A stretch of 32,670 nucleotides of DNA from a virus: positions 1-32,670 of the IMG/VR virus record IMGVR_UViG_3300022413_000031, one strand, 5' to 3'. A program made the position numbers and the translations under genes. The notes beneath the pieces are model-generated. The model did not search any database, had not been told where the DNA came from, and saw only the letters and a program-made list of their open reading frames with translations. Within the stretch, counting starts at the first letter, position 1. Every line of letters starts with the position of its first letter. Of the stretch, positions 6,673 to 14,155 are shown piece after piece.

Positions 6673-6865
6673 CCCCAAAATACCGGACCAGAAGATTGCT
6701 GGCCCACCACCCACCCCTGAGTTACCCCCGGAGCCGCCTATCACGGCAACAGCTGCCGCCAATAAGACGAAACGCGCTGGACGTAGCTCACTCAGGATCG
6801 ACCTAGCCGCTGGCGCCGCTGGCAATACCAGCCTCGGAGGCAAGTCAGGCTCGGTGATCACATAA
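6659..6865 (+). CDS. Small virion or tail-assembly protein in the T7 gp7.3 position, TTG start
   Basis: A 68-residue protein. The proposed TTG start at 6659 gives MCFSSPKIPD, an N-terminus of a type seen in small podovirus proteins before the portal gene, with AGGAAG upstream. A proline-rich segment (GPPPTPELPPEPP) follows, then NKTKRAGRSSLRIDL and a glycine-rich end. T7 gp7.3, a small tail-assembly protein encoded immediately before the portal gene, has a comparable RAGGKKSLSVAR and Gly-rich C-terminus, so position and tail composition agree. The similarity is short, so the gp7.3 equivalence is a reasoned guess. The unusual start codon and the 14-base overlap with the previous gene suggest coupled translation. 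Confidence 0.65.
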   Translation: MCFSSPKIPDQKIAGPPPTPELPPEPPITATAAANKTKRAGRSSLRIDLAAGAAGNTSLGGKSGSVIT

Positions 6866-6904
6866 TAATAACCACGACGACAACACGAAGGACTACACTT
6901 CATC

Positions 6905-8446
6905 ATGACAACTGCAGCAGCGCGTTACGCAAAGCTGGAAGCTGAGGATCGTCGTCCTTTTCTGGATCGGGCGCGTACCTGTGCCAAGCTGACTATACCT
7001 ACGCTGTTCCCCCCTGAGGGATACAGCAACTCGACGCGGTACGACACGCCCTATCAGGGAGTAGGGGCGCGGGGCGTAAACAACCTCGCGTCCAAACTCT
7101 TGCTCACCCTTTTCCCGCCACACTCCCCGCACTTCAAGTTTGAAGTCGACGAATTGACGCTCGAGGAGCTAACAGGCGCCGAAGGGATGGAAGCAGAAGT
7201 CTCCAAGGCCCTATCAGCCTACACCAAGAGGGTGATGACTGACGTCGAAGTCCGCGCCTTCCGCCCGTCAGTGTTTGAGGCTCTCAAGCACCTGATTGTG
7301 GGTGGAAATGGATGCCTTTACGTACCAGAAGAGGGCCCTACTAGGTTCTATGCCCTAGAGAAATACGTATGCCGCCGCGACCCCTCAGGGAAGCTGCTGG
7401 AATTGATTATCAAAGAGAGCATGAATGTTGCCGCAGTCCCTGAGGAGATACGCTCCCAGGTAGCAGCAGCCGCCACCACAGAAGAGAAGGTGACGGACGA
7501 TACAGTCGATCTCTACACCTACGTCTATATCGAAGATGGCGAGTATCTCGTTCACCAGGAACTAGAGGGCGCGATCGTCCCAGGTTCCGACGGATCATTC
7601 CCTGCCGAACGCCTGCCCTGGCTCGTCCTCCGCTTCAATAAGGTTGATGGAGAGAACTACGGGCGCGGCCACTGCGAGGAATACCTGGGCGATCTCAATG
7701 CCTTAGAGGAACTCTCTAAAGCAGTCGTCGAATACACAGCCATTGCATCAAGGGTCTTCATGTTCGTGCGACCCAATGGCACCACCAGCGCCCGCATCCT
7801 CAAGAAGGCGAGCAATGGTGACATTCTAGCCGGCGACGCAGCAGACGTCACCGTCCTTACCCTCGAGAAGTACAACGACTTCCGGGCTGCAAGGGAAACG
7901 ATGCAAGAAGTTGAACAGCGGCTAGCGTTCGCGTTCCTTCTCAACACAGCGATCCAGCGCCCCGGCGAACGGGTGACAGCTGAGGAAATTCGCTACATGG
8001 CCAGGGAACTAGAGAGTACCCTCGGCGGCGTCTACTCCGTGCTATCGCAAGAACTACAACTCCCAGTCACGAAAATCCTTATCTTTCAGTTAGTTAGGAC
8101 AGGCAAGCTAGACGAACTGCCTGACACAGTCCAGCCGAAGATCGTCACAGGGCTCGACGCCCTCGGTCGCGGCAACGACCTTGCCCAACTTGATGCCTTC
8201 ATCCAGGGTGCCATGGCCTTAGCGCCAGAGGCAGCCGCCGCCGTCATCAACTGGCAGGACTACATGACACGTCGAGGAGCCTCTCTTGGCATCGACATGG
8301 ACGGCCTGATCAAGTCTGAAGAGCAGATCGCTCAGGAACAGCAGCAGGCTCAGATGATGCAGATGGCCCAAAGCATGGGACCACAAGCAGTTAACCAAGT
8401 TGGCCAGATGGTCAACAAACAAATGGAGACGCCAGAAGATGGCTGA
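6905..8446 (+). CDS. Portal protein / head-tail connector (T7 gp8-like)
   Basis: A 513-residue protein (T7 gp8 is 536) that would form the dodecameric ring at the unique capsid vertex through which DNA is packaged and ejected. The N-terminus is typical of the podovirus portal family: an early helix (ARYAKLEAEDRRPFLDRAR), then LTIPTLFPPEG and YQGVGARGVNNLASKLLLTL, with FPPHSPHFKFEVD after it. The C-terminus is rich in glutamine and methionine (AQEQQQAQMMQMAQSMG), as in other T7-like portals. AAGGA lies about 12 bases before the ATG. The gene is followed by scaffold, as expected, after one small gene whose start overlaps its last eight bases. Confidence 0.96.
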   Translation: MTTAAARYAKLEAEDRRPFLDRARTCAKLTIPTLFPPEGYSNSTRYDTPYQGVGARGVNNLASKLLLTLFPPHSPHFKFEVDELTLEELTGAEGMEAEVSKALSAYTKRVMTDVEVRAFRPSVFEALKHLIVGGNGCLYVPEEGPTRFYALEKYVCRRDPSGKLLELIIKESMNVAAVPEEIRSQVAAAATTEEKVTDDTVDLYTYVYIEDGEYLVHQELEGAIVPGSDGSFPAERLPWLVLRFNKVDGENYGRGHCEEYLGDLNALEELSKAVVEYTAIASRVFMFVRPNGTTSARILKKASNGDILAGDAADVTVLTLEKYNDFRAARETMQEVEQRLAFAFLLNTAIQRPGERVTAEEIRYMARELESTLGGVYSVLSQELQLPVTKILIFQLVRTGKLDELPDTVQPKIVTGLDALGRGNDLAQLDAFIQGAMALAPEAAAAVINWQDYMTRRGASLGIDMDGLIKSEEQIAQEQQQAQMMQMAQSMGPQAVNQVGQMVNKQMETPEDG

Positions 8447-8681
8447 TAATAATAAGATCGACACCACCACACCGCCTGCCGACGTGTTCAAGGAACTAGA
8501 AGTCAAGGCAGCAGCGGTTGTCCCAGCCCCCAAGCAGGGCCCGCACGATCCTGATGCCTATGGCACCGACGTCAAACCCCTCCGCTCTGGAGAGAAGCTG
8601 GTACATGGCGATGGTGGCAAGGTCTACCGTAAGCGTGCAGGCACCCGCAAGGGTAGCTACCGCATGGTAAGGGTCAACTGA
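8439..8681 (+). CDS. Small protein of unknown function between portal and scaffold
   Basis: An 80-residue protein starting at an ATG inside the end of the portal gene, with GGAG about 11 bases upstream. The first half is Ala/Pro/Thr-rich and probably disordered (TTTPPADVFKELEVKAA). The second half is basic and Gly-rich (LRSGEKLVHGDGGKVYRKRA, then GTRKGSYRMVRVN). No known domain was recognised. Location and tight coupling suggest a minor head or assembly factor. An in-frame ATG at 8400 lies deep in the portal gene and is less likely. Confidence 0.6.
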   Translation: MADNNKIDTTTPPADVFKELEVKAAAVVPAPKQGPHDPDAYGTDVKPLRSGEKLVHGDGGKVYRKRAGTRKGSYRMVRVN

Positions 8682-8682
8682 C

Positions 8683-9477
8683 GTGGTCGAACGTATGGAG
8701 AGTAGTGACCACACAACGGGCCCTGATGCGCCTGTGATAGAGGATGCCGGCGGACGGCCCGACAGTGTGCCAGAGAAGTTCTGGGATGCCGACAAGGGTG
8801 AGATTCGCACAGAAGACCTACTAAAATCCTATACAGAACTCGAGAAGAAATCCTCCGGCCTCCCATCCGACGAGGCTGCCGCTCCCGCTGAGGGGGCCCT
8901 TGCTGCTGAGGGGGCCCCTGCTGCTGAGCCCGAAGAGGGTGAGGCGAAAGAGGAAGCAGTAGTGGCTGCAGGCGTCGACATGGACGCACTCGAGACTGAG
9001 TTTATGGCTGAGGGAAAGCTTGGCGACGATAGCTACGCCGACCTGGAAGCCAAGGGTTTCAATCGAGAAGAAGTTGACGACTTCATCCAATACCGCACCC
9101 AGAAATCTGAGCGGTATATGGGGGAGTTACACGAGACAGTGGGCGGCGCCGACAACTTTGCCAAGATGGCAGAATGGGCGTCGAACAACTGGACTGCCGA
9201 CGAACTGAGTGAGTACAACTCAGCCGTCGAGAGTTACGAAATGGGCCGCGCCAAGCTGGCCATGAAGGGGCTCCGCGCCGACTACGAGAAGGCCAACGGA
9301 AGAGCCCCGAAGTTACTTGATGGAGATGGTTCCCGTACTGCGGGTGGCACCCTCTACAGGTCCGACGCTGAAATGCTTCGCGACATGGAAGACCCTCGTT
9401 ATAAGACAGATGCTGCTTTCCGCAATGACGTCATGGAGAAGGTCGGAAGGTCACAGAAAGCATATGGCCAGACCTAA
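8683..9477 (+). CDS. Capsid assembly scaffolding protein (T7 gp9-like)
   Basis: A 264-residue acidic protein (T7 gp9 is 307) that would fill the procapsid during assembly and leave on maturation. The N-terminal part contains VPEKFWDADKGEIRTEDLLK and SYTELEKK, the common podovirus scaffold pattern. A disordered Ala/Glu-rich linker with a short internal repeat (AEGALAAEGAPAAEPEEGEA) follows, then helical segments ending near DAAFRNDVMEKVGRS. The GTG at 8683 was chosen because AAGGG lies about nine bases upstream. The ATG at 8695 would remove four residues but lacks a well-spaced site. The gene follows portal as in T7, but the capsid gene is not next. Confidence 0.9.
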   Translation: MVERMESSDHTTGPDAPVIEDAGGRPDSVPEKFWDADKGEIRTEDLLKSYTELEKKSSGLPSDEAAAPAEGALAAEGAPAAEPEEGEAKEEAVVAAGVDMDALETEFMAEGKLGDDSYADLEAKGFNREEVDDFIQYRTQKSERYMGELHETVGGADNFAKMAEWASNNWTADELSEYNSAVESYEMGRAKLAMKGLRADYEKANGRAPKLLDGDGSRTAGGTLYRSDAEMLRDMEDPRYKTDAAFRNDVMEKVGRSQKAYGQT

Positions 9478-9505
9478 CCCCAACACCCTCAAAGGAAACT
9501 AACTA

Positions 9506-9886
9506 ATGCGCCTCATCAAAAAGTTCATCGACTTCAATGACGAAGATACCGCCGTTGTTGTTGGTAACACCTACCCCGGCGATATGATCGTCGACGGTGG
9601 GTTCTTCTGCACCGAAGTCTTCAACGGTACTACGCCCATCATGGACATGGGCTTTGTCGCTGATAACGCTGGTGGCAGTGCCGATCCCAACGCCCTAATG
9701 TCCGCCGTCACCCCGACTGTCGGCGCCTTGGCGATGGACGAACTTGCCGCCACGACTAACAAGCGCTGCACGACTGCTGACCAGGTCACTGCTACCTTCT
9801 CGGTGGCCTCGGGCACCCCGTCGACCGGCAAAGGCTACGCCTGGGCCCTGATCATGACTGAGAACGTTCTGAACGACGACAGCTAA
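9506..9886 (+). CDS. Putative structural protein, unknown family
   Basis: A 126-residue protein with a good ribosome-binding site (AAAGGAAA, about nine bases upstream). After a short basic start (MRLIKKFIDFNDED) it is rich in Gly, Ala, Thr and alternating hydrophobic residues, as in small all-beta virion proteins: VVVGNTYPGDMIVDGGFF, then a Thr/Ala-rich middle and KGYAWALIMTENVLNDDS at the end. The position right after scaffold, where T7 has its capsid gene, suggests a capsid-associated or decoration protein, but it is much too short to be the capsid subunit and a clear capsid gene lies downstream. No family is recognised. It is followed by a stem-loop at 9944-9985. Confidence 0.6.
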   Translation: MRLIKKFIDFNDEDTAVVVGNTYPGDMIVDGGFFCTEVFNGTTPIMDMGFVADNAGGSADPNALMSAVTPTVGALAMDELAATTNKRCTTADQVTATFSVASGTPSTGKGYAWALIMTENVLNDDS

Positions 9887-9943
9887 GCCCTGCCGTCTAC
9901 CTATCCCTGGCCCCGAACGGATTATTTCGACGGGTGCTGGGGC

Positions 9944-9985
9944 GGTGGGGGCTGGCTGCTGCCGCTCCTCAGCGCTGCCCCCACC
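9944..9985 (+). terminator. GC-rich stem-loop before the lysis genes, possible terminator
   Basis: GGTGGGGGC (9944-9952) and GCCCCCACC (9977-9985) form a perfect nine-base-pair stem around a 24-base loop. No run of T follows, so it may weaken or process transcripts rather than stop them. It occupies much of the 127-base gap between the putative structural gene and the endolysin gene, whose ribosome-binding site starts just after it. Confidence 0.4.
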
Positions 9986-10013
9986 ACCACCTATCCAAAG
10001 AAGGAGTTTTTGC

Positions 10014-10685
10014 ATGAACAGAGCCCTATTTTTATCCCTATGCCGATCCCAAGTATTCAACGGCAGGCTGACGGCAGAAATTATTAAGGGTCTCGGCGCC
10101 ATCCTCGACGCCTTTGATAGACACCACGTCACAGACAGAGAAATGCAGGCCTATATTCTGGCGACTGCCCAGTGGGAGACTGCCCACAAAATGTGGCCCA
10201 TCAGAGAGTACGGCAGGGGGCAGGGAAGGCCGTATGGCAAGACAGACCCAGTCACAGGGCAATCCTACTACGGCAGGGGGTTCGTTCAACTGACGTGGAA
10301 ACGCAATTATAAGACCATGGGTGACCTGTTAGGGGTTGACCTCGTTGGGCAGCCCGACCAGGCCCTCGAACTCCATCTTGCCGCTGACATACTTGTCATT
10401 GGCATGAGAGACGGCCTGTTCGCCCCGAAGTCCGGCAAGCTGTCCAAGTACCTTGGCAAATCCCTTGATTGGATTGGCGCCAGGAGAACTGTCAACGGCA
10501 CTGACAAGGCCATTGAGATAGCCGCGATTGCCAGGCTCTTCCACGCCATCCTACAAAAATCATACTCGGCTGAACGCATGATCGTTATAGAGAGGCCACC
10601 GTCCTCCCGGCCTGTTCGTGAAAAGGTAACTATCGCCTCCCTCCTGATCAAACTGTTCAGGTATCTCTTATCAAAAAGGAAATGA
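10014..10685 (+). CDS. Endolysin, glycoside hydrolase family 19 (chitinase-like)
   Basis: A 223-residue muralytic enzyme. The start was set at ATG 10014 because AAGGAG lies 6-11 bases upstream; the open frame extends to 9945 through a non-coding-like stretch. GH19 features visible are AQWETAHKMWPIREYG at about residues 52-67, with Glu55 and Glu65 as candidate catalytic acids, and YYGRGFVQLTWKRNY at 85-99, the family signature. Phage GH19 enzymes cleave the sugar backbone of peptidoglycan. There is no signal peptide, so export should depend on the holin-like proteins encoded next. The last 20 residues are hydrophobic and basic (SLLIKLFRYLLSKRK) and might touch the membrane. It presumably replaces T7 gp3.5 amidase, which is absent from the replication block. 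Confidence 0.9.
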   Translation: MNRALFLSLCRSQVFNGRLTAEIIKGLGAILDAFDRHHVTDREMQAYILATAQWETAHKMWPIREYGRGQGRPYGKTDPVTGQSYYGRGFVQLTWKRNYKTMGDLLGVDLVGQPDQALELHLAADILVIGMRDGLFAPKSGKLSKYLGKSLDWIGARRTVNGTDKAIEIAAIARLFHAILQKSYSAERMIVIERPPSSRPVREKVTIASLLIKLFRYLLSKRK

Positions 10686-10690
10686 CGCAC

Positions 10691-10915
10691 ATGTCAGAAG
10701 ACCCAGAGAAAGTTGAAGACATCTTTAAGGACGTGCCGCAGGGCAGCAGAGACCCCAACATAACCCGCGAGCAACTCATTGAGATGATGAACGGCCGTGG
10801 TGAGCGTGTTCCCCGCAAGCCCAAGACGATCCTGGGTATGCCGAAGAGGAAGCTCTTCATGTATGTCGGCGCCGGCATGGCTGTCGTCGTAGTCGTAGCC
10901 GTGTTGTTCGGCTAA
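10691..10915 (+). CDS. Small protein with one C-terminal membrane span, lysis cassette
   Basis: A 74-residue protein. AAGGA ends ten bases before ATG 10691, so that start is preferred over ATG 10682, which follows the site too closely. The N-terminal 50 residues are charged and soluble (SEDPEKVEDIFKDVPQG, then REQLIEMMNGRGERVPRKPK). The C-terminus is one hydrophobic span (FMYVGAGMAVVVVVAVLFG) preceded by basic residues, giving a predicted tail-anchored protein facing the cytoplasm. It sits between endolysin and the holin-like gene and shares its last base with the next start codon. A role as pinholin, antiholin or lysis accessory is possible but unproven. Confidence 0.65.
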   Translation: MSEDPEKVEDIFKDVPQGSRDPNITREQLIEMMNGRGERVPRKPKTILGMPKRKLFMYVGAGMAVVVVVAVLFG

Positions 10916-11139
10916 TGCTCAAGCGCATCTGGCGCCGGCTCAAAGGTTTCAGAACGGTTGTCGTCAACGCCCTCATCGGCTTGGCGGCGGCCGCCCTTGT
11001 TATCTCGGAGCAATTCACAGGCTTTAACTGGCGCGACTGGATGGAACCGAAGTACGCTCCATTGGCAGTCATCGCACTCAACGTGCTCAACACCTGGCTC
11101 CGAAGTGTCACCACTACTCCCATGGGGAAAGCACAATGA
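10915..11139 (+). CDS. Holin-like membrane protein
   Basis: A 74-residue protein that starts in the stop codon of the previous gene (TAATG). A basic amphipathic start (MLKRIWRRLKGFRT) is followed by one hydrophobic segment (VVVNALIGLAAAALVI), a polar turn with tryptophans (FNWRDWMEP), a second segment (YAPLAVIALNVLNTWLR) and a short polar tail. This two-helix layout ending in NxxLRxxTTTPxGK is common in small phage holins that accumulate in the inner membrane and release endolysin. It overlaps the i-spanin gene by four bases, so the order is endolysin, membrane protein, holin, Rz, Rz1. The family name is not certain; the role follows from topology and context. Confidence 0.72.
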   Translation: MLKRIWRRLKGFRTVVVNALIGLAAAALVISEQFTGFNWRDWMEPKYAPLAVIALNVLNTWLRSVTTTPMGKAQ

Positions 11140-11486
11140 TCGGACTACTGTTCAGCAAGTTCAAGGTCGCCATGGTCGTCGCCCTAGTGGTGGCGCTCAT
11201 CGGCGCGGCTGGCGCTCTCTACTGGAAGGGCAACGACAACGCCCGCCAGAAAGCCAAGATCGCCCTCCTGCAGCACAACCTTCAAGTCACGGAGCAGCAC
11301 CTAGCTGACACTGCAGCGGCCTATGCTGCTGACACCGCCCGCTCAGCTGAGGACAAGATAGACAACAACGCACTGCGTAACAGGATACAAGAGCTAAATG
11401 ACTATGTCTCACAGCTTGATGATACCGCTTGCCTTAGTGGCGATGATGTTGACGAGTTGCGTAAGCTCTGGTCCCACGACGGTTAG
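11136..11486 (+). CDS. i-spanin (Rz-like inner-membrane spanin subunit)
   Basis: A 116-residue protein with an N-terminal signal-anchor (about residues 8-30, KVAMVVALVVALIGAAGALY), then a long periplasmic helical region with coiled-coil character (residues about 35-95) and the ending CLSGDDVDELRKLW, a common closing pattern of phage Rz proteins. It starts in an ATGA overlap with the holin-like gene and has GGGGAAAG upstream. Together with the overlapping o-spanin it should bridge inner and outer membranes and fuse them in the last step of lysis. The presence of spanins shows a Gram-negative host. Confidence 0.9.
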   Translation: MIGLLFSKFKVAMVVALVVALIGAAGALYWKGNDNARQKAKIALLQHNLQVTEQHLADTAAAYAADTARSAEDKIDNNALRNRIQELNDYVSQLDDTACLSGDDVDELRKLWSHDG

Positions 11487-11667
11487 CCTCAAGGTCCCCG
11501 CCATCCCCTCCGATTTGCGGTCATGCTTCGATTACATTGTCCCAGCCCCTAAGGGGCCACTAACCAGGGGTCAGGTGATGAAGCTGATCTCCTCGCTGAA
11601 ACTGTCCGAGACTGAGAAAGTCCGGTGCGGTAAGCGTCTCATCCACTTCTACAAGGATTTCACGTAA
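11398..11667 (+). CDS. o-spanin lipoprotein (Rz1-like), starting inside the Rz gene
   Basis: An 89-residue lipoprotein read in a different frame from the i-spanin gene, overlapping its last 89 bases and running on past its stop, the classic overlapped Rz/Rz1 layout. The signal sequence MTMSHSLMIPLALVAMMLTS ends in a lipobox with Cys21 as the acylation site, followed by VSSG. The mature part is short, with proline-containing stretches (LKVPAIP, VPAPKGPLTRG) and a basic C-terminal helix. Tethered in the outer membrane, it would bind the i-spanin C-terminus. The stop overlaps the ATG of the next gene. Confidence 0.88.
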   Translation: MTMSHSLMIPLALVAMMLTSCVSSGPTTVSLKVPAIPSDLRSCFDYIVPAPKGPLTRGQVMKLISSLKLSETEKVRCGKRLIHFYKDFT

Positions 11668-12041
11668 TGGCATTTGCATATACCAATACCGTCAAGGACG
11701 ATCGGTTACAGGCGGTTATTGACAATATCGACCTCGGCGCCGGCGCTGGCAAGCTAGAGATCGGCACAGCCGCCATGGCTTCCACGCTCGTCACTATCAC
11801 CCTCGCTGACCCCTCAGCAACCAAATCCGCAGGCGTCCTGACCCTATCTGGGGTCACGCTCAGCGCCAACGCCAGTGCGGCAGGAACGGCTGTTGAGGCT
11901 CGCATCCGCGACAGCAACAACGTCGATGTTGTCACTGGCCTGACAGTCGGCACCGCTGCCACAGACATCATCATCGACAACGACGTCATTGCCAACGGAC
12001 AGACTGTTAACGTCACTGCCGGCACCATCACACACGGCTAA
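11667..12041 (+). CDS. Putative beta-rich structural protein
   Basis: A 124-residue protein that overlaps the o-spanin stop by one base. It begins MAFAYTNTVKDDRLQAVIDN and then becomes Gly/Ala/Thr-rich with alternating hydrophobic residues (AGKLEIGTAAMASTLVTITL, later GVLTLSGVTLS and VVTGLTVGTAATDIIIDN), suggesting stacked beta strands. Proteins of this look recur in phage structural regions, but I know of no assigned function. It heads a run of four such genes between the lysis cassette and the capsid gene and is probably a virion component. Confidence 0.62.
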   Translation: MAFAYTNTVKDDRLQAVIDNIDLGAGAGKLEIGTAAMASTLVTITLADPSATKSAGVLTLSGVTLSANASAAGTAVEARIRDSNNVDVVTGLTVGTAATDIIIDNDVIANGQTVNVTAGTITHG

Positions 12042-12056
12042 AGGGGCACCCTGATC

Positions 12057-13556
12057 ATGGGAACAGAGAGACAACCGCTCAATTCTGTGATCACGTCCAC
12101 TAACCTGAGTAGCGCCACGGTCGCATTATTGGACGACGATCCAGATAGCCCTGGCGGCGATTGGGTTACTGCCGACGATGACAAATCAGCCGGCGTGCTT
12201 GTTGTGGGGTTCCCCACCCCCACTGGGAACCCTACAACCGGCGCTGGTGTTCAAGAATTTAAGATATACACACGGCTGACCGTAAACGGCAATGCGTGTT
12301 CGTATAACATCTACCTATCTGAGGCAGGCACCCGCCGGAATGGCGGCACCGCTATTGCCTCAGGCTCCGTTACCTCCACTACGGGGCAACTGATCACAGC
12401 TACGTGGAACGCCTCTTTACTCAGCACAGCCGATGGTTCGGATGTTGAGCTTGATGCCGCCTTTGGATTTGTTGGCGGCGGACCGTCTTCAAGAACCGCT
12501 GTCGAAGTGGACGCTGTTGAGTGGAACGTCACCTATGACGCCGCCCAGATCACCGGCACCCTAGCTGCCACCGAAAGCTTCACAGACACAGTTGCGATCA
12601 CCGCTGACGCTGACGCTGACGCTGTCCTTGCCCATACTGAGGCAGCTGACGCATTCGCCATCACTGCCGACGCTGACGCTGACGCCACCCTAGCGCACAC
12701 CGAGGCGGCGGACGTATTTGCTATCGCTGCTGGTGTTGAGTACGACGCCACCTTAGGGGCCACCGAGGGCTTCACAGATACGGTGGCCATTACTGCTGAG
12801 ATGGCTCCCGCAGACGCTGTCCTTGCTATCACAGAGCCCGTTGACGTGTTCGCGATTACCGCTGACGCTGACGCAGGCGCTGTCCTGGCCGGTACAGAAA
12901 CTGTTGATGTATTTGCCATCACTGCTGACGCTGACGCTGACGCAGCCCTAACAGCGACAGATAGCCCCGACGTGTTCGCCTTCACCGCCGACGCGGATGC
13001 AGACGCTGTCCTTGCTATCACAGAGCCCGTTGACGTGTTTGCCTTCACCGCGACCCTGACAGACGGCGCCTCTGCTTCCTTTGCTATCACAGAGCCCTTT
13101 ACAGACACATTCGCCATCACTGCTGACGCTGACGCAGCTGCCACTCTAGGTGCTGTTGAGGCTCCAGACGTGTTTGCCATCACTGCTGGTGTTGATGCCG
13201 ACGCTACCATGTCCGCAACTGAGGGCTTCACAGATACGGCGGCCATCACTGCCGACGCTGACGCTGACGCTACCATGGGCGCTGTCGAAGGCTTCATAGA
13301 CACACTCCTAGTTGTTGTTGACGTGGACGTAGGTGCCGTCCTGGGTGCCGTTGAGGGCCCAGACGTGTTCGCCGTAACATCCAACATCGAGGCAGCTGCC
13401 ACTCTAGGTGCTGTTGAGGCTCCAGACGTGGTCTTCATAAACGTTGTGGAAACTGTCGAAGAAGACACAAGCACCCTACTACGTAAGCTCACGCTCTCTA
13501 ACACAGAGTTTCCCCTGCAACACGCGCTACAGGACCTCCCTGGGCGATCACCGTAA
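12057..13556 (+). CDS. Large acidic repeat protein, putative virion surface protein
   Basis: A 499-residue protein with AAAGGGG about 11 bases upstream. Residues 1-160 look like a beta-sandwich virion domain (ATVALLDDDPDSPGG, VQEFKIYTRLTVNGNACSYN, then VDAVEWNVTY). Residues about 167-465 are some fourteen tandem units of 21-23 residues of the type VLAITEPVDVFAITADADAD. No lysine or arginine occurs across the repeats, so the region is extremely acidic, and many units contain DADAD runs that could bind calcium (inference). A short basic C-terminus follows (LLRKLTLSNTEFPLQ). Placement before the capsid gene suggests a head fibre, decoration or adhesin. Similar Ala/Thr/Asp repeats occur in uncharacterised phage proteins. 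Confidence 0.68.
   Translation: MGTERQPLNSVITSTNLSSATVALLDDDPDSPGGDWVTADDDKSAGVLVVGFPTPTGNPTTGAGVQEFKIYTRLTVNGNACSYNIYLSEAGTRRNGGTAIASGSVTSTTGQLITATWNASLLSTADGSDVELDAAFGFVGGGPSSRTAVEVDAVEWNVTYDAAQITGTLAATESFTDTVAITADADADAVLAHTEAADAFAITADADADATLAHTEAADVFAIAAGVEYDATLGATEGFTDTVAITAEMAPADAVLAITEPVDVFAITADADAGAVLAGTETVDVFAITADADADAALTATDSPDVFAFTADADADAVLAITEPVDVFAFTATLTDGASASFAITEPFTDTFAITADADAAATLGAVEAPDVFAITAGVDADATMSATEGFTDTAAITADADADATMGAVEGFIDTLLVVVDVDVGAVLGAVEGPDVFAVTSNIEAAATLGAVEAPDVVFINVVETVEEDTSTLLRKLTLSNTEFPLQHALQDLPGRSP
12555..13451 (+). repeat. In-frame tandem repeat tract of about 63-69 bp units
   Basis: About fourteen units encode the consensus A-x-L-x-x-T-E-x-x-D-x-F-A-I-T-A-D-A-D-A-D. 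Units begin near residues 167, 189, 210, 231, 254, 275, 296, 317, 338, 361, 383, 405, 427 and 447. Some copies share long stretches of DNA (for instance the units at about 12816 and 13005 both read GCTGTCCTTGCTATCACAGA), showing recent copying. Smaller GCTGAC hexamer runs inside units change the number of Asp-Ala pairs in frame. Confidence 0.85.
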
Positions 13557-13564
13557 GGTATACA

Positions 13565-13837
13565 ATGCCACTCCTTCTAGAAGCCGCCGCCGCCAACGGT
13601 GACAGCGATACTTTTTGGCCCCGGAACTCCGATAAGTTGGATTACGGTATGGCTCAGTGCGAGATCACCGGCACGGCCACAGTGACGGTATACGGGAGGT
13701 TACACCCATCTCTACCCTTTGTGTCCATAAAATCATGGACAGCTTCTGGTGGGGAGCGGGTTAGTCTCTTTCCAGAAATGAAAATCACAGTCTCGGGGTT
13801 AAGCTCCGGTACGGTCTCCGCCGCCCTGGTGGAGTAA
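13565..13837 (+). CDS. Putative beta-rich structural protein
   Basis: A 90-residue protein starting nine bases after the repeat-protein stop; AAGG is just upstream. It reads MPLLLEAAAANGDSDTFWPR, then segments of alternating hydrophobic residues (EITGTATVTVYGRL, MKITVSGLSSGTVSAALVE), typical of a small beta-sandwich. The look and size match minor decoration or fibre-associated proteins, but I recognise no family. It belongs to the same putative structural run as its neighbours. Confidence 0.58.
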   Translation: MPLLLEAAAANGDSDTFWPRNSDKLDYGMAQCEITGTATVTVYGRLHPSLPFVSIKSWTASGGERVSLFPEMKITVSGLSSGTVSAALVE

Positions 13838-13852
13838 AAGGGACCCCAAGAT

Positions 13853-14155
13853 ATGCCCAGACAACTTTCCTATGAGACAGTCGCCGCCTCCCAGACTGCA
13901 CAGGTGATCGGCGGGACAGGCGATAAGGGGGACCATATCGCAGGCCTCCTGGTCATCCCCGCTACCACCTCCCCCGGCGTCGTCACTCTCCTCGACAATG
14001 CTACGTCGATCGCCCTCTTTGTGGGTGGAGCGACGAGTGTTTCCGATCTAGTACCTTTCTTCATCCCGCTCAATCTGGTAAGTCTCAGCGGCGCCTGGAA
14101 AGTCACCACTGGCGCCAACGTTTCTGTTGTTGCTTCCGGCTTCTTTACGGCGTAA
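13853..14155 (+). CDS. Putative beta-rich structural protein
   Basis: A 100-residue protein with AAGGGA upstream. After MPRQLSYETVAASQTAQVIG it continues GGTGDKGDHIAGLLVIPATT, SPGVVTLLDNATSIALFVGG and a final strand set (LSGAWKVTTGANVSVVASGF). I have an impression of similar sequences among unannotated proteins of T7-like phages near capsid genes. The predicted all-beta fold suggests a capsid decoration or fibre-tip protein. It is the last gene before a 329-base non-coding gap that contains a terminator and leads into the major capsid gene. Confidence 0.6.
   Translation: MPRQLSYETVAASQTAQVIGGTGDKGDHIAGLLVIPATTSPGVVTLLDNATSIALFVGGATSVSDLVPFFIPLNLVSLSGAWKVTTGANVSVVASGFFTA

Noticed and set aside
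9945-10013. Longer endolysin with a Cys/Pro-rich N-terminus
   Set aside because: The extra segment runs through a GC-rich stem-loop, and the AAGGAG before ATG 10014 clearly sets the start.
12533-13504. 323-residue open frame on the minus strand
   Set aside because: It is the antisense shadow of the repeat protein. Its Ser/Ala/Thr-rich sequence simply mirrors the GCTGAC-type repeats, it has no plausible start signal, and all other genes are on the plus strand.
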